Shown: piece by piece, positions 16,401-25,048 of the stretch
Layout: each line of letters starts with the position of its first letter
Position numbering within the stretch: position 1 is the first letter of the stretch
Source: Clostridiales bacterium
GTDB taxonomy: Bacteria > Bacillota > Clostridia > Christensenellales > Borkfalkiaceae
Assembly (NCBI GenBank): GCA_015055965.1
Contig: SVHG01000010.1
Coordinates: 36,235-100,234 of the forward strand
Length of the DNA stretch: 64,000 bases
Reading direction: 5' to 3'
Program-made: the position numbers and the translations under genes
Notes under the pieces: model-generated
Seen by the model: the letters and a program-made list of their open reading frames with translations, nothing else
What the model was told of the DNA's origin: nothing
Database searches by the model: none

Positions 16401-16841
16401 ATGTCAAACATTTCATTAGTATATTACAGAATTAACGAGCTTGAATTTAAATTTAACGAAGCTATCAAAGGAAATATTTCCTTCCAAATTAAGCCTAAAA
16501 TCGAATGTAAGGTTGCTAAAAAGGACGATAACCTTTTCGTTAACCTAACCTTAAAAATTAACGAAGATATCTCTTCCCCCGTTCCCTTTAATTTAAAGGT
16601 GGTTCTTGCGGGTACTTTTAAGGTAAAGGATGCAGCTGCTATATTAGATGAAAGCGAACAAAAGGCGCAAATTCACGAAGCGTTCAGCGTGCTTTATCCC
16701 TACCTTCGTTCAACGGTATCCGGCGTAACCTTAAACTGCAATATTCCTGCTTACATTATGCCCACGATACTTCCCGAGCAGTTAACCCAAAACGAGCAAA
16801 TTGATAAGTTTATTATCAAAAAGCCCCAAGGTCTTAACTAA
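16401..16841 (+). CDS. SecB-like chaperone-fold protein
   Basis: The 146-residue protein alternates beta strands typical of SecB. An LFVNLTLKI strand is followed by FNLKVVLAGTFKV (compare the SecB AGIF segment), then a helix with VLYPYLRSTVSGVTLNCNIP (compare LFPYAR and the following FP) and a C-terminal PTILPEQL. Proteobacterial SecB keeps preproteins unfolded; the scattered Gram-positive SecB-like proteins often work with toxin-antitoxin systems. No toxin pair is visible here. The gene is a single unit with a near-consensus promoter and its own terminator. The fold assignment is by eye and moderate. Confidence 0.55.
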   Translation: MSNISLVYYRINELEFKFNEAIKGNISFQIKPKIECKVAKKDDNLFVNLTLKINEDISSPVPFNLKVVLAGTFKVKDAAAILDESEQKAQIHEAFSVLYPYLRSTVSGVTLNCNIPAYIMPTILPEQLTQNEQIDKFIIKKPQGLN

Positions 16842-16863
16842 TTATAAAAACTTAATAAGTTAG

Positions 16864-16896
16864 ATGAGCTTGGTTTTTGCTAAGCTCATTTTTATT
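16864..16896 (+). terminator. intrinsic terminator after the SecB-like gene
   Basis: ATGAGCTT (16864-16871) pairs with AAGCTCAT (16882-16889), then TTTTATTTT. Confidence 0.85.
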
Positions 16897-16970
16897 TTAT
16901 TGATAAAAGCAATTAAAATCTAAAAGTTTTTTCTATTATTAAAGGGTTTTTGTAATTGTGCGTGATTTAT

Positions 16971-16999
16971 TTGAAAAAAGCGTAAAAAAGTTGTATAAT
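16971..16999 (+). promoter_or_regulatory. promoter of tldD-tldE
   Basis: TTGAAA (16971-16976), a 17-bp spacer and a perfect TATAAT (16994-16999). Confidence 0.85.
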
Positions 17000-17005
17000 A
17001 TGCTT

Positions 17006-17110
17006 ATAAACAACCTTTACGTTTTCTGCTTTCACGCATAACCTAACGAGTTTAGGCGATTGGCGTAAAAGAGGTAAACGGGAGTGATAAATTAAAAAGG
17101 AGTTAAAAAT
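17006..17110 (+). promoter_or_regulatory. structured leader of tldD-tldE
   Basis: The leader of about 105 bases can form an outer stem, ACCT-TTACG (17013-17021) with CGTAA...AGGT (17064-17075, three-base bulge). It encloses a hairpin CCTAA-N5-TTAGG at 17042-17056. No reading frame is present. No known riboswitch class is recognised. Confidence 0.4.
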
Positions 17111-18505
17111 ATGTTTTCTTCCTATTTAAACGGTATAAGGGGTAAGGCAAAGGAGCTTGTTAACGAGCTTTCAAAAAGCTTTAAATACGTAAGCTTGCTT
17201 GCTACCGATAATACCGGCGTTGCCTATATGGCAGATAGGCGTAACTCAGTGGTAAGAGAGGGCGCGGGCGAATGCGGTTTCGTGCTTAAATTGCATAACG
17301 GCAAGGCGTTTTACGAATATTCTTTTTCTGATATTTCTAAAAGCGTAAAAGAGCTTTGCGAGCAGGTTTTAACTAAAATTCAAAGCACGCAAGGTCAAAA
17401 CGAGGCGCAAATTGAATGCGATATTCCAAGCGACGAGCCTTTGGTTAAATCATTTATTCGCGAAAGCGATTTTGATAAATTTTCTGATAGTGAAATTTTG
17501 CAGTTCTGTAAAGACGTTCGCGATAGCTTGCTTGCTATGGATGAAAAAATGCTTAACGTAACGGTAATAGTTCAACCGTACACCGTTTCTAAGCTATTCA
17601 TTTCTAAAAACAGAGAGCTAGATCAGCATTACGGTTGGGCAAACGCCTTTGCCGTAGTTACCTATCGTGACGGTAAAATAGTTCGCGCAAGAGAGGGCTC
17701 TAACGGATATATTTTAGCCGATATTATGAAAGAGCTTCCCACGAAGACGGAAAAGCTTTATAAAAAAGCGGTTAATCTTTCTAAGGCGAAGCCCATTGAG
17801 CCCGGCTTTTACGACGTTATTACGGATAGCTCTATAACCGGTCTTATTGCGCACGAAGCGTTTGGCCACGGCGTAGAAATGGATCAGTTCGTTAAGGACA
17901 GAGCGCTTGCAAAGGAATACGTTGGCAAATACGTTGCGTCTCCCATAACCAACATGCACGACGGTGCTGGCGCAACTCTATCTGCAGCGTCATATTTCTT
18001 TGATGACGACGGCGTTCTTGCTCACGATACCCTTATTATTAAGGACGGTGTTTTGGTTGCGGGTATTTCCGATCTTGTTTCAGCAACTCGTTTAGGAACG
18101 AATCCCACCGGTAACGGTCGCCGTGAATCTTATAAGAGAAAGGCTTATGCAAGAATGACTAACACCTTCTTTGCTCCCGGTAAGGATAAATTAGAGGATA
18201 TGATAGCATCCGTAAAGCACGGATATATGTTATTTGAAACGAACAACGGCATGGAAGACCCAAAGAACTGGCAAATTCAATGCACGGCGGAATACGGTAT
18301 TGAAATTATAGACGGTAAGCTTACCGATAATTACGTTTCCCCCGTGGTTATGAGCGGTTACGTTCCCGATCTTTTAAAGTCTATTTCTATGATATCTAAC
18401 GACTTTGAGGTTATTGGTAGCGGTAGCTGCGGTAAAGGCTATAAGGAATGGGTTAGAGTTGCGGACGGCGGACCTGCCTTAAAGGTAAAGGTGAAATTAG
18501 CATGA
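17111..18505 (+). CDS. tldD: TldD family zinc metallopeptidase subunit
   Basis: The 464-residue protein carries the zinc motif HEAFGHGVEMD starting near residue 248, as in TldD, and the C-terminal GSGSCGKGY region. TldD and TldE form a heterodimeric protease with an enclosed active site that degrades small unfolded peptides and, in some bacteria, matures peptides such as microcins or takes part in CcdA antitoxin turnover. Its stop overlaps the tldE start by four bases (ATGA). Confidence 0.92.
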   Translation: MFSSYLNGIRGKAKELVNELSKSFKYVSLLATDNTGVAYMADRRNSVVREGAGECGFVLKLHNGKAFYEYSFSDISKSVKELCEQVLTKIQSTQGQNEAQIECDIPSDEPLVKSFIRESDFDKFSDSEILQFCKDVRDSLLAMDEKMLNVTVIVQPYTVSKLFISKNRELDQHYGWANAFAVVTYRDGKIVRAREGSNGYILADIMKELPTKTEKLYKKAVNLSKAKPIEPGFYDVITDSSITGLIAHEAFGHGVEMDQFVKDRALAKEYVGKYVASPITNMHDGAGATLSAASYFFDDDGVLAHDTLIIKDGVLVAGISDLVSATRLGTNPTGNGRRESYKRKAYARMTNTFFAPGKDKLEDMIASVKHGYMLFETNNGMEDPKNWQIQCTAEYGIEIIDGKLTDNYVSPVVMSGYVPDLLKSISMISNDFEVIGSGSCGKGYKEWVRVADGGPALKVKVKLA

Positions 18506-19782
18506 TAGATATTATTAGTTTATTAAAAGAAAATAATCAGGTTAGCGATTTTCGTGTGAAATGGCTGTTAACCGACTCATACGAGGCTTTTTACGTTCAT
18601 AAAAAGGTAGAAGCTCTTCGCGCGGTAACTGCTGAAGAATGCTCCGTTACCGTTTACGTAGACCATGAAAAGGGCAAAGGCGAAAGCTCTTTTAGTCTAT
18701 ACGATTCTACCACGGTAGAGCAGGCTAAAAGAAAAATTGAGCTTAGCGTGGAAAGGGCTAAGATGATTTGTAATAACCCCTATCAAATTCCCGCCGGCGA
18801 TACTGCTTTTTATGAAGTAGAAAGCAATATGAATAAATATGAAATGAACGACCTTTGCGATAAAATAGCAAGCGCGGTGTTTAAGGCAAATACCTTTGAG
18901 CACGGCTCTTTAAACGCAGTAGAGGTGTTCGTTACCAAGCGTAAAGAAAATATAGTTAACAGTAAGGGTATTAATAAAACGCAAATTACTTATTCTGCTA
19001 TGGTAGAAGCTATTCCCACTTGGACGGAGGGTGGCGAGTCTGTTGAGCTTTATGAAAATTACAGATTTACCCACTTTGACGAAGCCGAAGTAATTAAGGA
19101 AATAGAAGGCAAGATGGTAGAGGTTAGGGATAGACGTATAGCGAAAAAGCCTACCGTTCCCATGTCTTGCCCCGTTGTTATAGGCGGTAACGAGATATCT
19201 TCTTTATTAGACGAGCTTTGCAGTCAGTTAAATTATGCAAGCGTATATTCGCACGCAAACGTACATTCCGTTGGCGATAAATTACAAGAAAATCCCGTTG
19301 GCGATAAGCTTACGGTAACTATGAAAGGGGAAATAGAAGGCAGTCCCTTCTCTTCTAAATTTGACGACGACGGTTTAACGTTAATAGATAAAACTATCGT
19401 AGAAGATGGCGTTGTTAAAGGTTATTTTGGTTCTAATAGATTCGGTCAATATTTAGGCGAAAAGGAAATTACCGGTAATCTTTACTGCATGAGCTTAAAT
19501 TTGGGTAACGCAACCAAGGCCTCTCTTAATGGCAAGCAGTACGTTGAACTTATTTCTCTTTCCGGCTTACAGGTAGATTTATATAACGATTATATCGGTG
19601 GCGAAGTAAGACTTGCTTATCTTTATAACGAAAATGGGGAAGCTACTCCCATTACCGGTATTTCTATAAGCGGTAGCTTAAAGGAAGCGCTTAACGGTAT
19701 TATTTTATCAAATAAGAAAACGGTAAAGGGTGCTTACGAAGGCCCTGATTTTGCAATACTTAGCGGTTTAACGGTTATTTAG
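18502..19782 (+). CDS. tldE: TldE/PmbA family subunit
   Basis: This 426-residue partner of TldD shares the U62-peptidase fold but lacks a HExxxH motif, as expected for the non-catalytic subunit. Recognisable parts are a glycine-rich SGLQVDLYNDYIGGEV stretch and the C-terminal YEGPDFAILSGLTV. It overlaps tldD by four bases, so the two are made together in equal amounts. The GH43 gene begins five bases after its stop and may be co-transcribed. Confidence 0.9.
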   Translation: MIDIISLLKENNQVSDFRVKWLLTDSYEAFYVHKKVEALRAVTAEECSVTVYVDHEKGKGESSFSLYDSTTVEQAKRKIELSVERAKMICNNPYQIPAGDTAFYEVESNMNKYEMNDLCDKIASAVFKANTFEHGSLNAVEVFVTKRKENIVNSKGINKTQITYSAMVEAIPTWTEGGESVELYENYRFTHFDEAEVIKEIEGKMVEVRDRRIAKKPTVPMSCPVVIGGNEISSLLDELCSQLNYASVYSHANVHSVGDKLQENPVGDKLTVTMKGEIEGSPFSSKFDDDGLTLIDKTIVEDGVVKGYFGSNRFGQYLGEKEITGNLYCMSLNLGNATKASLNGKQYVELISLSGLQVDLYNDYIGGEVRLAYLYNENGEATPITGISISGSLKEALNGIILSNKKTVKGAYEGPDFAILSGLTVI

Positions 19783-19786
19783 TAAA

Positions 19787-20746
19787 ATGCAGGGGCGAAA
19801 ATCTAAAAGGGCAACTATAATTGTCGTAATTTTACTGCTTACGGTTTTTGTGAATTCTTGTGGAGGGTGTAATATGAAAGAATACGTAAATCCCATTATG
19901 GAAGGGGCAGATCCCTTCGTTTTATATCACGAAGGTAGCTATTATTTATACGCGACTAACGCAACTAGCGAAGGCTTTAAGGTTTATTCTTCTAAGGATA
20001 TGGCTTCTTGGAAGGATGAGGGATTTTGTTTAAGAAAGGAAGACGTTATGGGCGATCAAGGCTTTTGGGCGCCTGAAATTATCTACCGCAACGGTTTATT
20101 TTATATGGTTTACGTTGCTAACGAGCATCTTGGAGTTGCCACTTCAACTTCCCCGTTAGGCCCTTTTAAGCAACGGGAAAAGAAATGGCTTAGTGAAAGA
20201 CAGGCTATAGACGGTCACTTCTTTATTGACGACGACGGCAAGATATACTTATATTACGTAAGGTTTGATAACGGCAACGTTTTATACGTTACTACCATGT
20301 CTGACGATATGCTTTCTATAGACGAAGAAAATGAAAAATTTATTTTCCGCGCAAGCGAGGATTGGGAGCTAAAGGATGAATCCGTTGTGGAAGGTCCGTT
20401 TATTTTAAAGCATAACGGTATTTATTTTCTTACTTATTCCGCTAACCATACCAGAAGCCCTTATTATGCAATAGGCTACGCTACTTCAAGCTCATCCATG
20501 GGCGAGTTCGTAAAATACGAGGGTAACCCCATTTTAAAAATGAATGAAGAGGTTAACGGCGTTGGTCATCATAGTTTCGTTAAAACCCCTAAGGGAGAGC
20601 TTGTTTGCGTTTACCATTCACACTATTCAAAAACACAGTTCACACCAAGAACTATTTGTTTAGATAGGGCTCGTTTTGAAGTTAAAAAGGGTAAAACTAT
20701 TCTTGTTATAGAAGGGCCTACAAAAACCCCTCAGCCCGCATTTTAA
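19787..20746 (+). CDS. glycoside hydrolase family 43-type lipoprotein
   Basis: The 319-residue protein has a signal sequence and a lipobox VNSC. A five-bladed propeller enzyme of GH43 type follows. The three catalytic acids are visible: the base in EGADPF, the pKa modulator in AIDGHFF and the acid in VVEGPF. GHHSFV, a conserved histidine region of the family, is also present. It probably removes arabinose or xylose from plant polysaccharides outside the membrane. It starts five bases after tldE, an odd partner, so the shared message may be accidental. No clear RBS is seen. Confidence 0.85.
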   Translation: MQGRKSKRATIIVVILLLTVFVNSCGGCNMKEYVNPIMEGADPFVLYHEGSYYLYATNATSEGFKVYSSKDMASWKDEGFCLRKEDVMGDQGFWAPEIIYRNGLFYMVYVANEHLGVATSTSPLGPFKQREKKWLSERQAIDGHFFIDDDGKIYLYYVRFDNGNVLYVTTMSDDMLSIDEENEKFIFRASEDWELKDESVVEGPFILKHNGIYFLTYSANHTRSPYYAIGYATSSSSMGEFVKYEGNPILKMNEEVNGVGHHSFVKTPKGELVCVYHSHYSKTQFTPRTICLDRARFEVKKGKTILVIEGPTKTPQPAF

Positions 20747-20772
20747 AATTAGCAAAACAATTAAAAGTGTGG

Positions 20773-20788
20773 CTATAGCGCGATTAAC
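20773..20788 (-). repeat. dispersed 16-bp motif, copy 7
   Basis: CTATAGCGCGATTAAC, a perfect match on the minus strand, flanked by AAAAGTGTGG and ACGTGTTTTT, 40 bases before the regulator gene. Confidence 0.9.
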
Positions 20789-20827
20789 ACGTGTTTTTGT
20801 GAAAAAATAAAGCTTTTTTGGTGAACT

Positions 20828-21757
20828 ATGGCAAAAAGAGAAATTGATTTACGCATAGAAGAGGAAGATAAGTTAAGTGAGATTATGCAGGCGTTAAGCG
20901 CTTCTATAAGAAGAAGGATGCTTTGCTTGTTACAGTCCTCTTCCTATTCTATTGCAGAGCTTGCTAAAAAATTAAAATTACCCGTTTCAACCGTGTCCTT
21001 TCACGTGAATATTTTAAGAAAGGCGGGAATGATAAACGTAACGGTAAAGCGTAATTCAAGGGGTAATGCTAAAATTATTTCAAGGCAAATAGATAACCTT
21101 TATATAGATTTTGCTTCAGGCTCTCGCGGGAAAAAGCACATGCAGTACGCAGAAGAAATTCCCTTGGGAAGCTTTACTGATGCAAAAATTACCGCCGGTT
21201 GCGGTATGGCAAACGAAACGGGTATTATTCTTTCAGACGATTTGCCGGGTGCTTTTTTCTCTCCCCAGCGCAAGGACGCGCAAATGATTTGGTTTTCTAA
21301 GGGGTATATAGAGTATAGAATTCCCAACTATATGTTAAAGGGTAAAAGGGTTAATACCGTTTTGCTCAGTATGGAAATTTGCTCTGAAGCGCCAAACTAC
21401 CGTAACGATTGGAAAAGCGATATTACCTTTTGGATTAACGGCGTAGAAATTGTAACCTATCTTTCACCCGGTGATTACGGTGGAAGAAGGGGTAGACTAA
21501 ACCCTGAATGGTGGTCCGATCAGTCTTCGCAATACGGCGTAATAAAAACGCTAAAAATTACCAACGAGTGTGTGTTTTTAGATGAAACGGCAGTTAGCAC
21601 CCAAACGATAGAAAAGCTGGGCGTAACGGAAAACGATTATTTTACCTTTAGAATAGGTATTAAGGAATCCTCTAAAAATCAGGGCGGTATAAATATTTTT
21701 GGCGAAAAGTTTGGTGATTTTGCGCAAGGACTTTTATATATGGTGGATTTTGATTAG
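20828..21757 (+). CDS. ArsR-type winged-helix regulator with a large C-terminal domain
   Basis: In this 309-residue protein, residues about 12-85 form a winged helix-turn-helix (IRRRMLCLLQSSSYSIAELA, LPVSTVSFHVNILRKAGMI). The remaining 220 residues are beta-rich and tryptophan-containing, with TFWINGVEIVTYLSPGDYGG, and may be a jelly-roll ligand sensor. Clostridial regulators of this layout often sit near glycoside genes, so a sugar signal is plausible for the GH43 gene upstream. That is inference. No metal-binding cysteines of classical ArsR are seen. Confidence 0.7.
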   Translation: MAKREIDLRIEEEDKLSEIMQALSASIRRRMLCLLQSSSYSIAELAKKLKLPVSTVSFHVNILRKAGMINVTVKRNSRGNAKIISRQIDNLYIDFASGSRGKKHMQYAEEIPLGSFTDAKITAGCGMANETGIILSDDLPGAFFSPQRKDAQMIWFSKGYIEYRIPNYMLKGKRVNTVLLSMEICSEAPNYRNDWKSDITFWINGVEIVTYLSPGDYGGRRGRLNPEWWSDQSSQYGVIKTLKITNECVFLDETAVSTQTIEKLGVTENDYFTFRIGIKESSKNQGGINIFGEKFGDFAQGLLYMVDFD

Positions 21758-21850
21758 TGGTTTGCTATATTATATAAGGGCAAAAGCAAATGGTGAAACC
21801 GTTTAAATATTAAAAAGAGCTATTTTTTAGTAAAATAGTATAAAAATCTT

Positions 21851-21888
21851 TTGAAAAACGCTTGGTTTGTGGTACAATAGAACCAAGC
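21851..21888 (+). promoter_or_regulatory. promoter within an inverted repeat, upstream of the PLD gene
   Basis: TTGAAA (21851-21856), a 16-bp spacer and TACAAT (21873-21878). GCTTGGTT (21860-21867) and AACCAAGC (21881-21888) flank the -10 box and a T-run follows. The same bases could therefore end transcription from upstream or bind a regulator. Confidence 0.6.
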
Positions 21889-21921
21889 TTTTTATTTGCT
21901 TTTTTGTTTGGCGGTGGCTTT

Positions 21922-23073
21922 ATGGTTGAAGAATTATTAGTAAATAACAACTTAAAATTCACCCTTTTAGAAGATGGGAGGTCCGCTTTTCCGCCTATTA
22001 TAAATGCAATAAGGGAAGCTAAAAAAAGTATTAAAATTAATATGTTTATTTGGCGGGCAGATAATATAGGCTTGCAAATAGCAAAGGAGCTTTTGTCCGC
22101 TGCGCAAAGGGGTGTTAGCGTTCAAATTTCAGTTGACCGTTACGGCATGGTGTTAGAGCTTGCCGAAGAGAGTATGCTTTCATTTTTTCATGAAAGACCG
22201 ACCTTTACTGAAAGGGTTAAAATATGGGCGCTTAAGCTTTTTTATCAAACCAAAGAAGTACCTTTTTCTTTAAAGGAAGAAGCGCGCTTTTTGCGTGATA
22301 AGCTACTTAACCATAAGAACGTTTTTGTAAGCCGTGATGCTTTTAAGGCAGATCATTCCAAGTATTATTTAATAGATAACAGCATATTATTCCTTGGCGG
22401 AATTAATATAGAAGATAAGGAAAACGGCTGTGATTACCTTGGAAGGGTTTATCAGGATTATATGATTAAAATAGCCGATAATCGCGCTATAGACAGCTTT
22501 TTGAGCAAAATCAGTGGCAAAAATACTAAAAAAGAGGGTTTCTTTTTTGGTGTTAATTTAAAAGCTGTTAAACCAAGGCTTTTTGAAATGGAAGAGCTTT
22601 ATTTAGATATAATAAATTCCGCAAGGAATGAGCTAGTTATAACTATGGCTTATTTTTCCCCTGTGAAAAGCTTTATTGATGCAATAGTAAAGGCAAGTAA
22701 TCGTGGGGTAAAGGTTAGCGTAACTATTCCTAAAAGCGCTAACTTTCAAGGCGATTTAAACATGAAAACGGCAAAGCTTTTATTGCAAAAAAGCCAGGGG
22801 AAAATTGAGCTTTATCTTTCCCCAAAGATGGTGCATACGAAGCTGGTTATGAACGAAAGCATGATTAGCTTAGGCTCTTGCAATATAAACAAAAAGGCCT
22901 TTAAGCAATTAGACGAATTAAATTTATTCGTTGAAAGAAGGGCACAAAACAAGCAGTTTGAAAAGGATCTTTTAAGCTCTGTTAAAAACAACCGTGAGAT
23001 ATCTAAAAAGCTATCTTTACAAGAGGTTAAATACAGTAAAATACGCGCTTTTATAGAAGGCTTTTTAATGTAA
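21922..23073 (+). CDS. cardiolipin synthase-like phospholipase D family protein
   Basis: The start at 21922 lies downstream of the mapped promoter; a GTG at 21862 would fall inside the promoter. The 383-residue protein has two PLD motifs. The first is DHSKYYLID followed by GGINIED. The second is VHTKLVMNE followed by GSCNINKKAF, where the usual aspartate is glutamate. Cardiolipin synthases join two phosphatidylglycerols. No membrane segments are seen at the N-terminus, unlike most bacterial Cls, so a soluble PLD or nuclease-like transferase is possible. One dispersed-motif copy is inside the frame. Confidence 0.75.
   Translation: MVEELLVNNNLKFTLLEDGRSAFPPIINAIREAKKSIKINMFIWRADNIGLQIAKELLSAAQRGVSVQISVDRYGMVLELAEESMLSFFHERPTFTERVKIWALKLFYQTKEVPFSLKEEARFLRDKLLNHKNVFVSRDAFKADHSKYYLIDNSILFLGGINIEDKENGCDYLGRVYQDYMIKIADNRAIDSFLSKISGKNTKKEGFFFGVNLKAVKPRLFEMEELYLDIINSARNELVITMAYFSPVKSFIDAIVKASNRGVKVSVTIPKSANFQGDLNMKTAKLLLQKSQGKIELYLSPKMVHTKLVMNESMISLGSCNINKKAFKQLDELNLFVERRAQNKQFEKDLLSSVKNNREISKKLSLQEVKYSKIRAFIEGFLM
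22477..22492 (+). repeat. dispersed 16-bp motif, copy 8, inside the PLD gene
   Basis: GATAATCGCGCTATAG, read in the frame ADNRAID, the same frame as in the patatin gene copy. Confidence 0.8.
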
Positions 23074-23100
23074 GAGTTTTTAAGCGTAAAGGATGGTATT

Positions 23101-23517
23101 ATGGAACATAACGGAAAAGAGAAAAAGCCATATAACGGAATGGGCATAATTTGCATAATTTTAACCGTATTACCCGTGGCAATATTCATTTTATTTTATA
23201 ACGTCATAATGAGATGGCAACCCAAACAGCCTTACGAGCTTAATCTTGCCTCTGCAAAGGCGCTTGGATTTGGCGTTGGATTAATGCTACAGGCGTGCTT
23301 TGCTTTAAGCGGTGCTTTTCAAGAATCCAAGCAGGCGGTTAAGGATAGAATGAGTGAATTTAGGGATAACGCGTCTTTATCTTTAGGCTTTGCCATTAAG
23401 AATTATTTAAAGGATATGAAGGAATACGGAATAGCATATCTAGTTTACATGGTGTTAATTATTGTAACTGCTATTTTAACTATAGACGGCTTGGTAACCG
23501 CTATTGCATATTTGTAA
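23101..23517 (+). CDS. small membrane protein of unknown function
   Basis: Not recognised. The 138-residue protein has three hydrophobic helices at about residues 15-38, 55-70 and 110-135, and a charged cytosolic loop between the second and third (QESKQAVKDRMSEF). It begins 27 bases after the PLD gene and is probably co-transcribed with it, which hints at a membrane-lipid role but no more. Confidence 0.6.
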   Translation: MEHNGKEKKPYNGMGIICIILTVLPVAIFILFYNVIMRWQPKQPYELNLASAKALGFGVGLMLQACFALSGAFQESKQAVKDRMSEFRDNASLSLGFAIKNYLKDMKEYGIAYLVYMVLIIVTAILTIDGLVTAIAYL

Positions 23518-23537
23518 CAAAAAAATAAAAAATGCTT

Positions 23538-23553
23538 GATAATCGACCTATAG
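23538..23553 (+). repeat. dispersed 16-bp motif, copy 9
   Basis: GATAATCGACCTATAG between the small membrane protein gene and the shared terminator. Confidence 0.85.
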
Positions 23554-23592
23554 AGGGGGTTTTATTAAGAAATTGTTAATAAAAGCAAAACA

Positions 23593-23629
23593 AAAACAGA
23601 CCTTTTTTATTTACAAAAGGTCTGTTTTT
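23593..23629. terminator. bidirectional terminator between convergent genes
   Basis: AAAAACAGACCTTTT pairs with AAAAGGTCTGTTTTT; T-runs lie on both strands. Confidence 0.9.
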
Positions 23630-23632
23630 AAT

Positions 23633-24889
23633 TTAGCAATTAGTAGGCTTAGTTCCTAAAACGAAGTTATCTTCTTTGCGTGAGCGCAAGCATTTTATTG
23701 GATGTTCGCTATCTTGAACGCGGTAATCTTCGCCGTATTTTTCTATATGATCACAAATAACGGTGTGGCCTCTTTCTTCTTCCGGCTTTGCGTTTACCTT
23801 CTTTTGATATTTGAAGAATTTGTAATCCTCTTCTAGCTCGCTAACGTCTGCATATCCTTCGCCTTTGGCGGTTAAAGTTACCGTCTTTGCTAAAACCTTG
23901 CGAACGTATTCTTTATTTTCATGCAAGGAAACAAGCTCTGGGAAAGCCCCACCGGGAATAACCTCTTCCCAAGATTTATTTTCATACTTATTTAAAAGCT
24001 CTACTGCAGAGTGTAGGTGCGCAATTTCCTGTTCTAAAAGCATTTCCCAAACGCGTTTAACGTTTTCGTCGCTTTCGTCATTTAGCATAGAATAGTATAG
24101 ATAGCATTCGGTGTACTCGTGCATTAATAGATTTTCAAAAATAGTAGCCTTAGTATCCATCAAAGAGCCGTAGTGGGTAACGTGATCTTCTTCTACCATA
24201 CCTATTTCAGCGTAAAGCTCTCTGCCCTTTTGGGTTTTATAGAACTGCGCTATGTTCATATAATAGTTCATGGTTTGCTGTTCGGCTGCGGTAATTATTG
24301 CAACGTCTAGCTTGGTTACAGGGTCTGCCGTTTTGTTATTAATGGATGGGCGAATGGTGTCGCAGGGGTGACGGTGATGCGCAATAGTTGGGCGCGCGGG
24401 CATAAGCTCTGTATATCCGCCAACAAGTCTTTCTGCGTGAATGCCCATATCCATTTCTAATAGGTTGGCATAGCGGTATAAATGGTCAAAGTCTTCAAGC
24501 AGGGCAAAGTCAAGCGCGTCTTTAACCGTTTTGTCAACTGTGCGTTGGGCTAAAAAAGCAGTAAGGTCAACGGCAAGCTGTTCGTAGCCAATAGTAGTTT
24601 CAAGAAGGGTTTCATCAATTGGCTTTAATAAGGAAATAAGCTTTTGCTGTTGCTGTTCGCTTCTTCTTAAAAAAGCAACTGCACGGCGCGCGTCGTTATC
24701 AGGGTAATGGCGGTTAAAATGATGCTTGCACCAGGTGGCTTCAAATTCCGTTCCGTTCATTAAAATAATTCGCGTTTTGGTGTAAGGACTAACTTCGTTT
24801 TTATTATACGGTTTTACGAAGATATCCTTCCAAGACATAATAACCGATTCAATTTTTTTTGGTTTTTCTTCAAATGGATTAAATTTCAT
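23633..24889 (-). CDS. ferritin-like diiron domain protein
   Basis: The 418-residue protein is a long helical protein with repeated carboxylate/histidine pairs: LLEDFDHLYRY, EMDMGIHAERL, TAAEQQTMNYY, VEEDHVTHYG, MHEYTECYLYY and EQEIAHLHSA. These resemble the metal ligands of two ferritin-like four-helix bundles. The C-terminal CDH and two further cysteines are not a rubredoxin. It may be a diiron peroxidase or oxygen-defence protein of an anaerobe. A GGAGGT site precedes the start. It is a single gene, divergent from the GNAT. Confidence 0.6.
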   Translation of the reverse strand: MKFNPFEEKPKKIESVIMSWKDIFVKPYNKNEVSPYTKTRIILMNGTEFEATWCKHHFNRHYPDNDARRAVAFLRRSEQQQQKLISLLKPIDETLLETTIGYEQLAVDLTAFLAQRTVDKTVKDALDFALLEDFDHLYRYANLLEMDMGIHAERLVGGYTELMPARPTIAHHRHPCDTIRPSINNKTADPVTKLDVAIITAAEQQTMNYYMNIAQFYKTQKGRELYAEIGMVEEDHVTHYGSLMDTKATIFENLLMHEYTECYLYYSMLNDESDENVKRVWEMLLEQEIAHLHSAVELLNKYENKSWEEVIPGGAFPELVSLHENKEYVRKVLAKTVTLTAKGEGYADVSELEEDYKFFKYQKKVNAKPEEERGHTVICDHIEKYGEDYRVQDSEHPIKCLRSRKEDNFVLGTKPTNC

Positions 24890-25010
24890 ATTTACTACCT
24901 CCGCTTTAGATATTGCCTTTTTGTAAAAAATTTATACATTTTGCTTCACATAAGCCTTTTTTCGTGATATAATAAAATAAATAAAAACTTATAGCGGTGC
25001 AAAAAACTGC

Positions 25011-25026
25011 GTTAATCGCCCTATAG
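25011..25026 (+). repeat. dispersed 16-bp motif, copy 10
   Basis: GTTAATCGCCCTATAG, a perfect match in the leader of the GNAT gene. CGCCC-N5-GGGCG forms a short hairpin overlapping it, followed by TTTTT and the ribosome binding site. Confidence 0.9.
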
Positions 25027-25048
25027 GGGCGTTTTTAAGGTGTAATAT

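Noticed and set aside
21862..21921. Extra N-terminus for the PLD protein from a GTG
   Set aside because: The GTG falls inside the promoter, so the transcript cannot include it.
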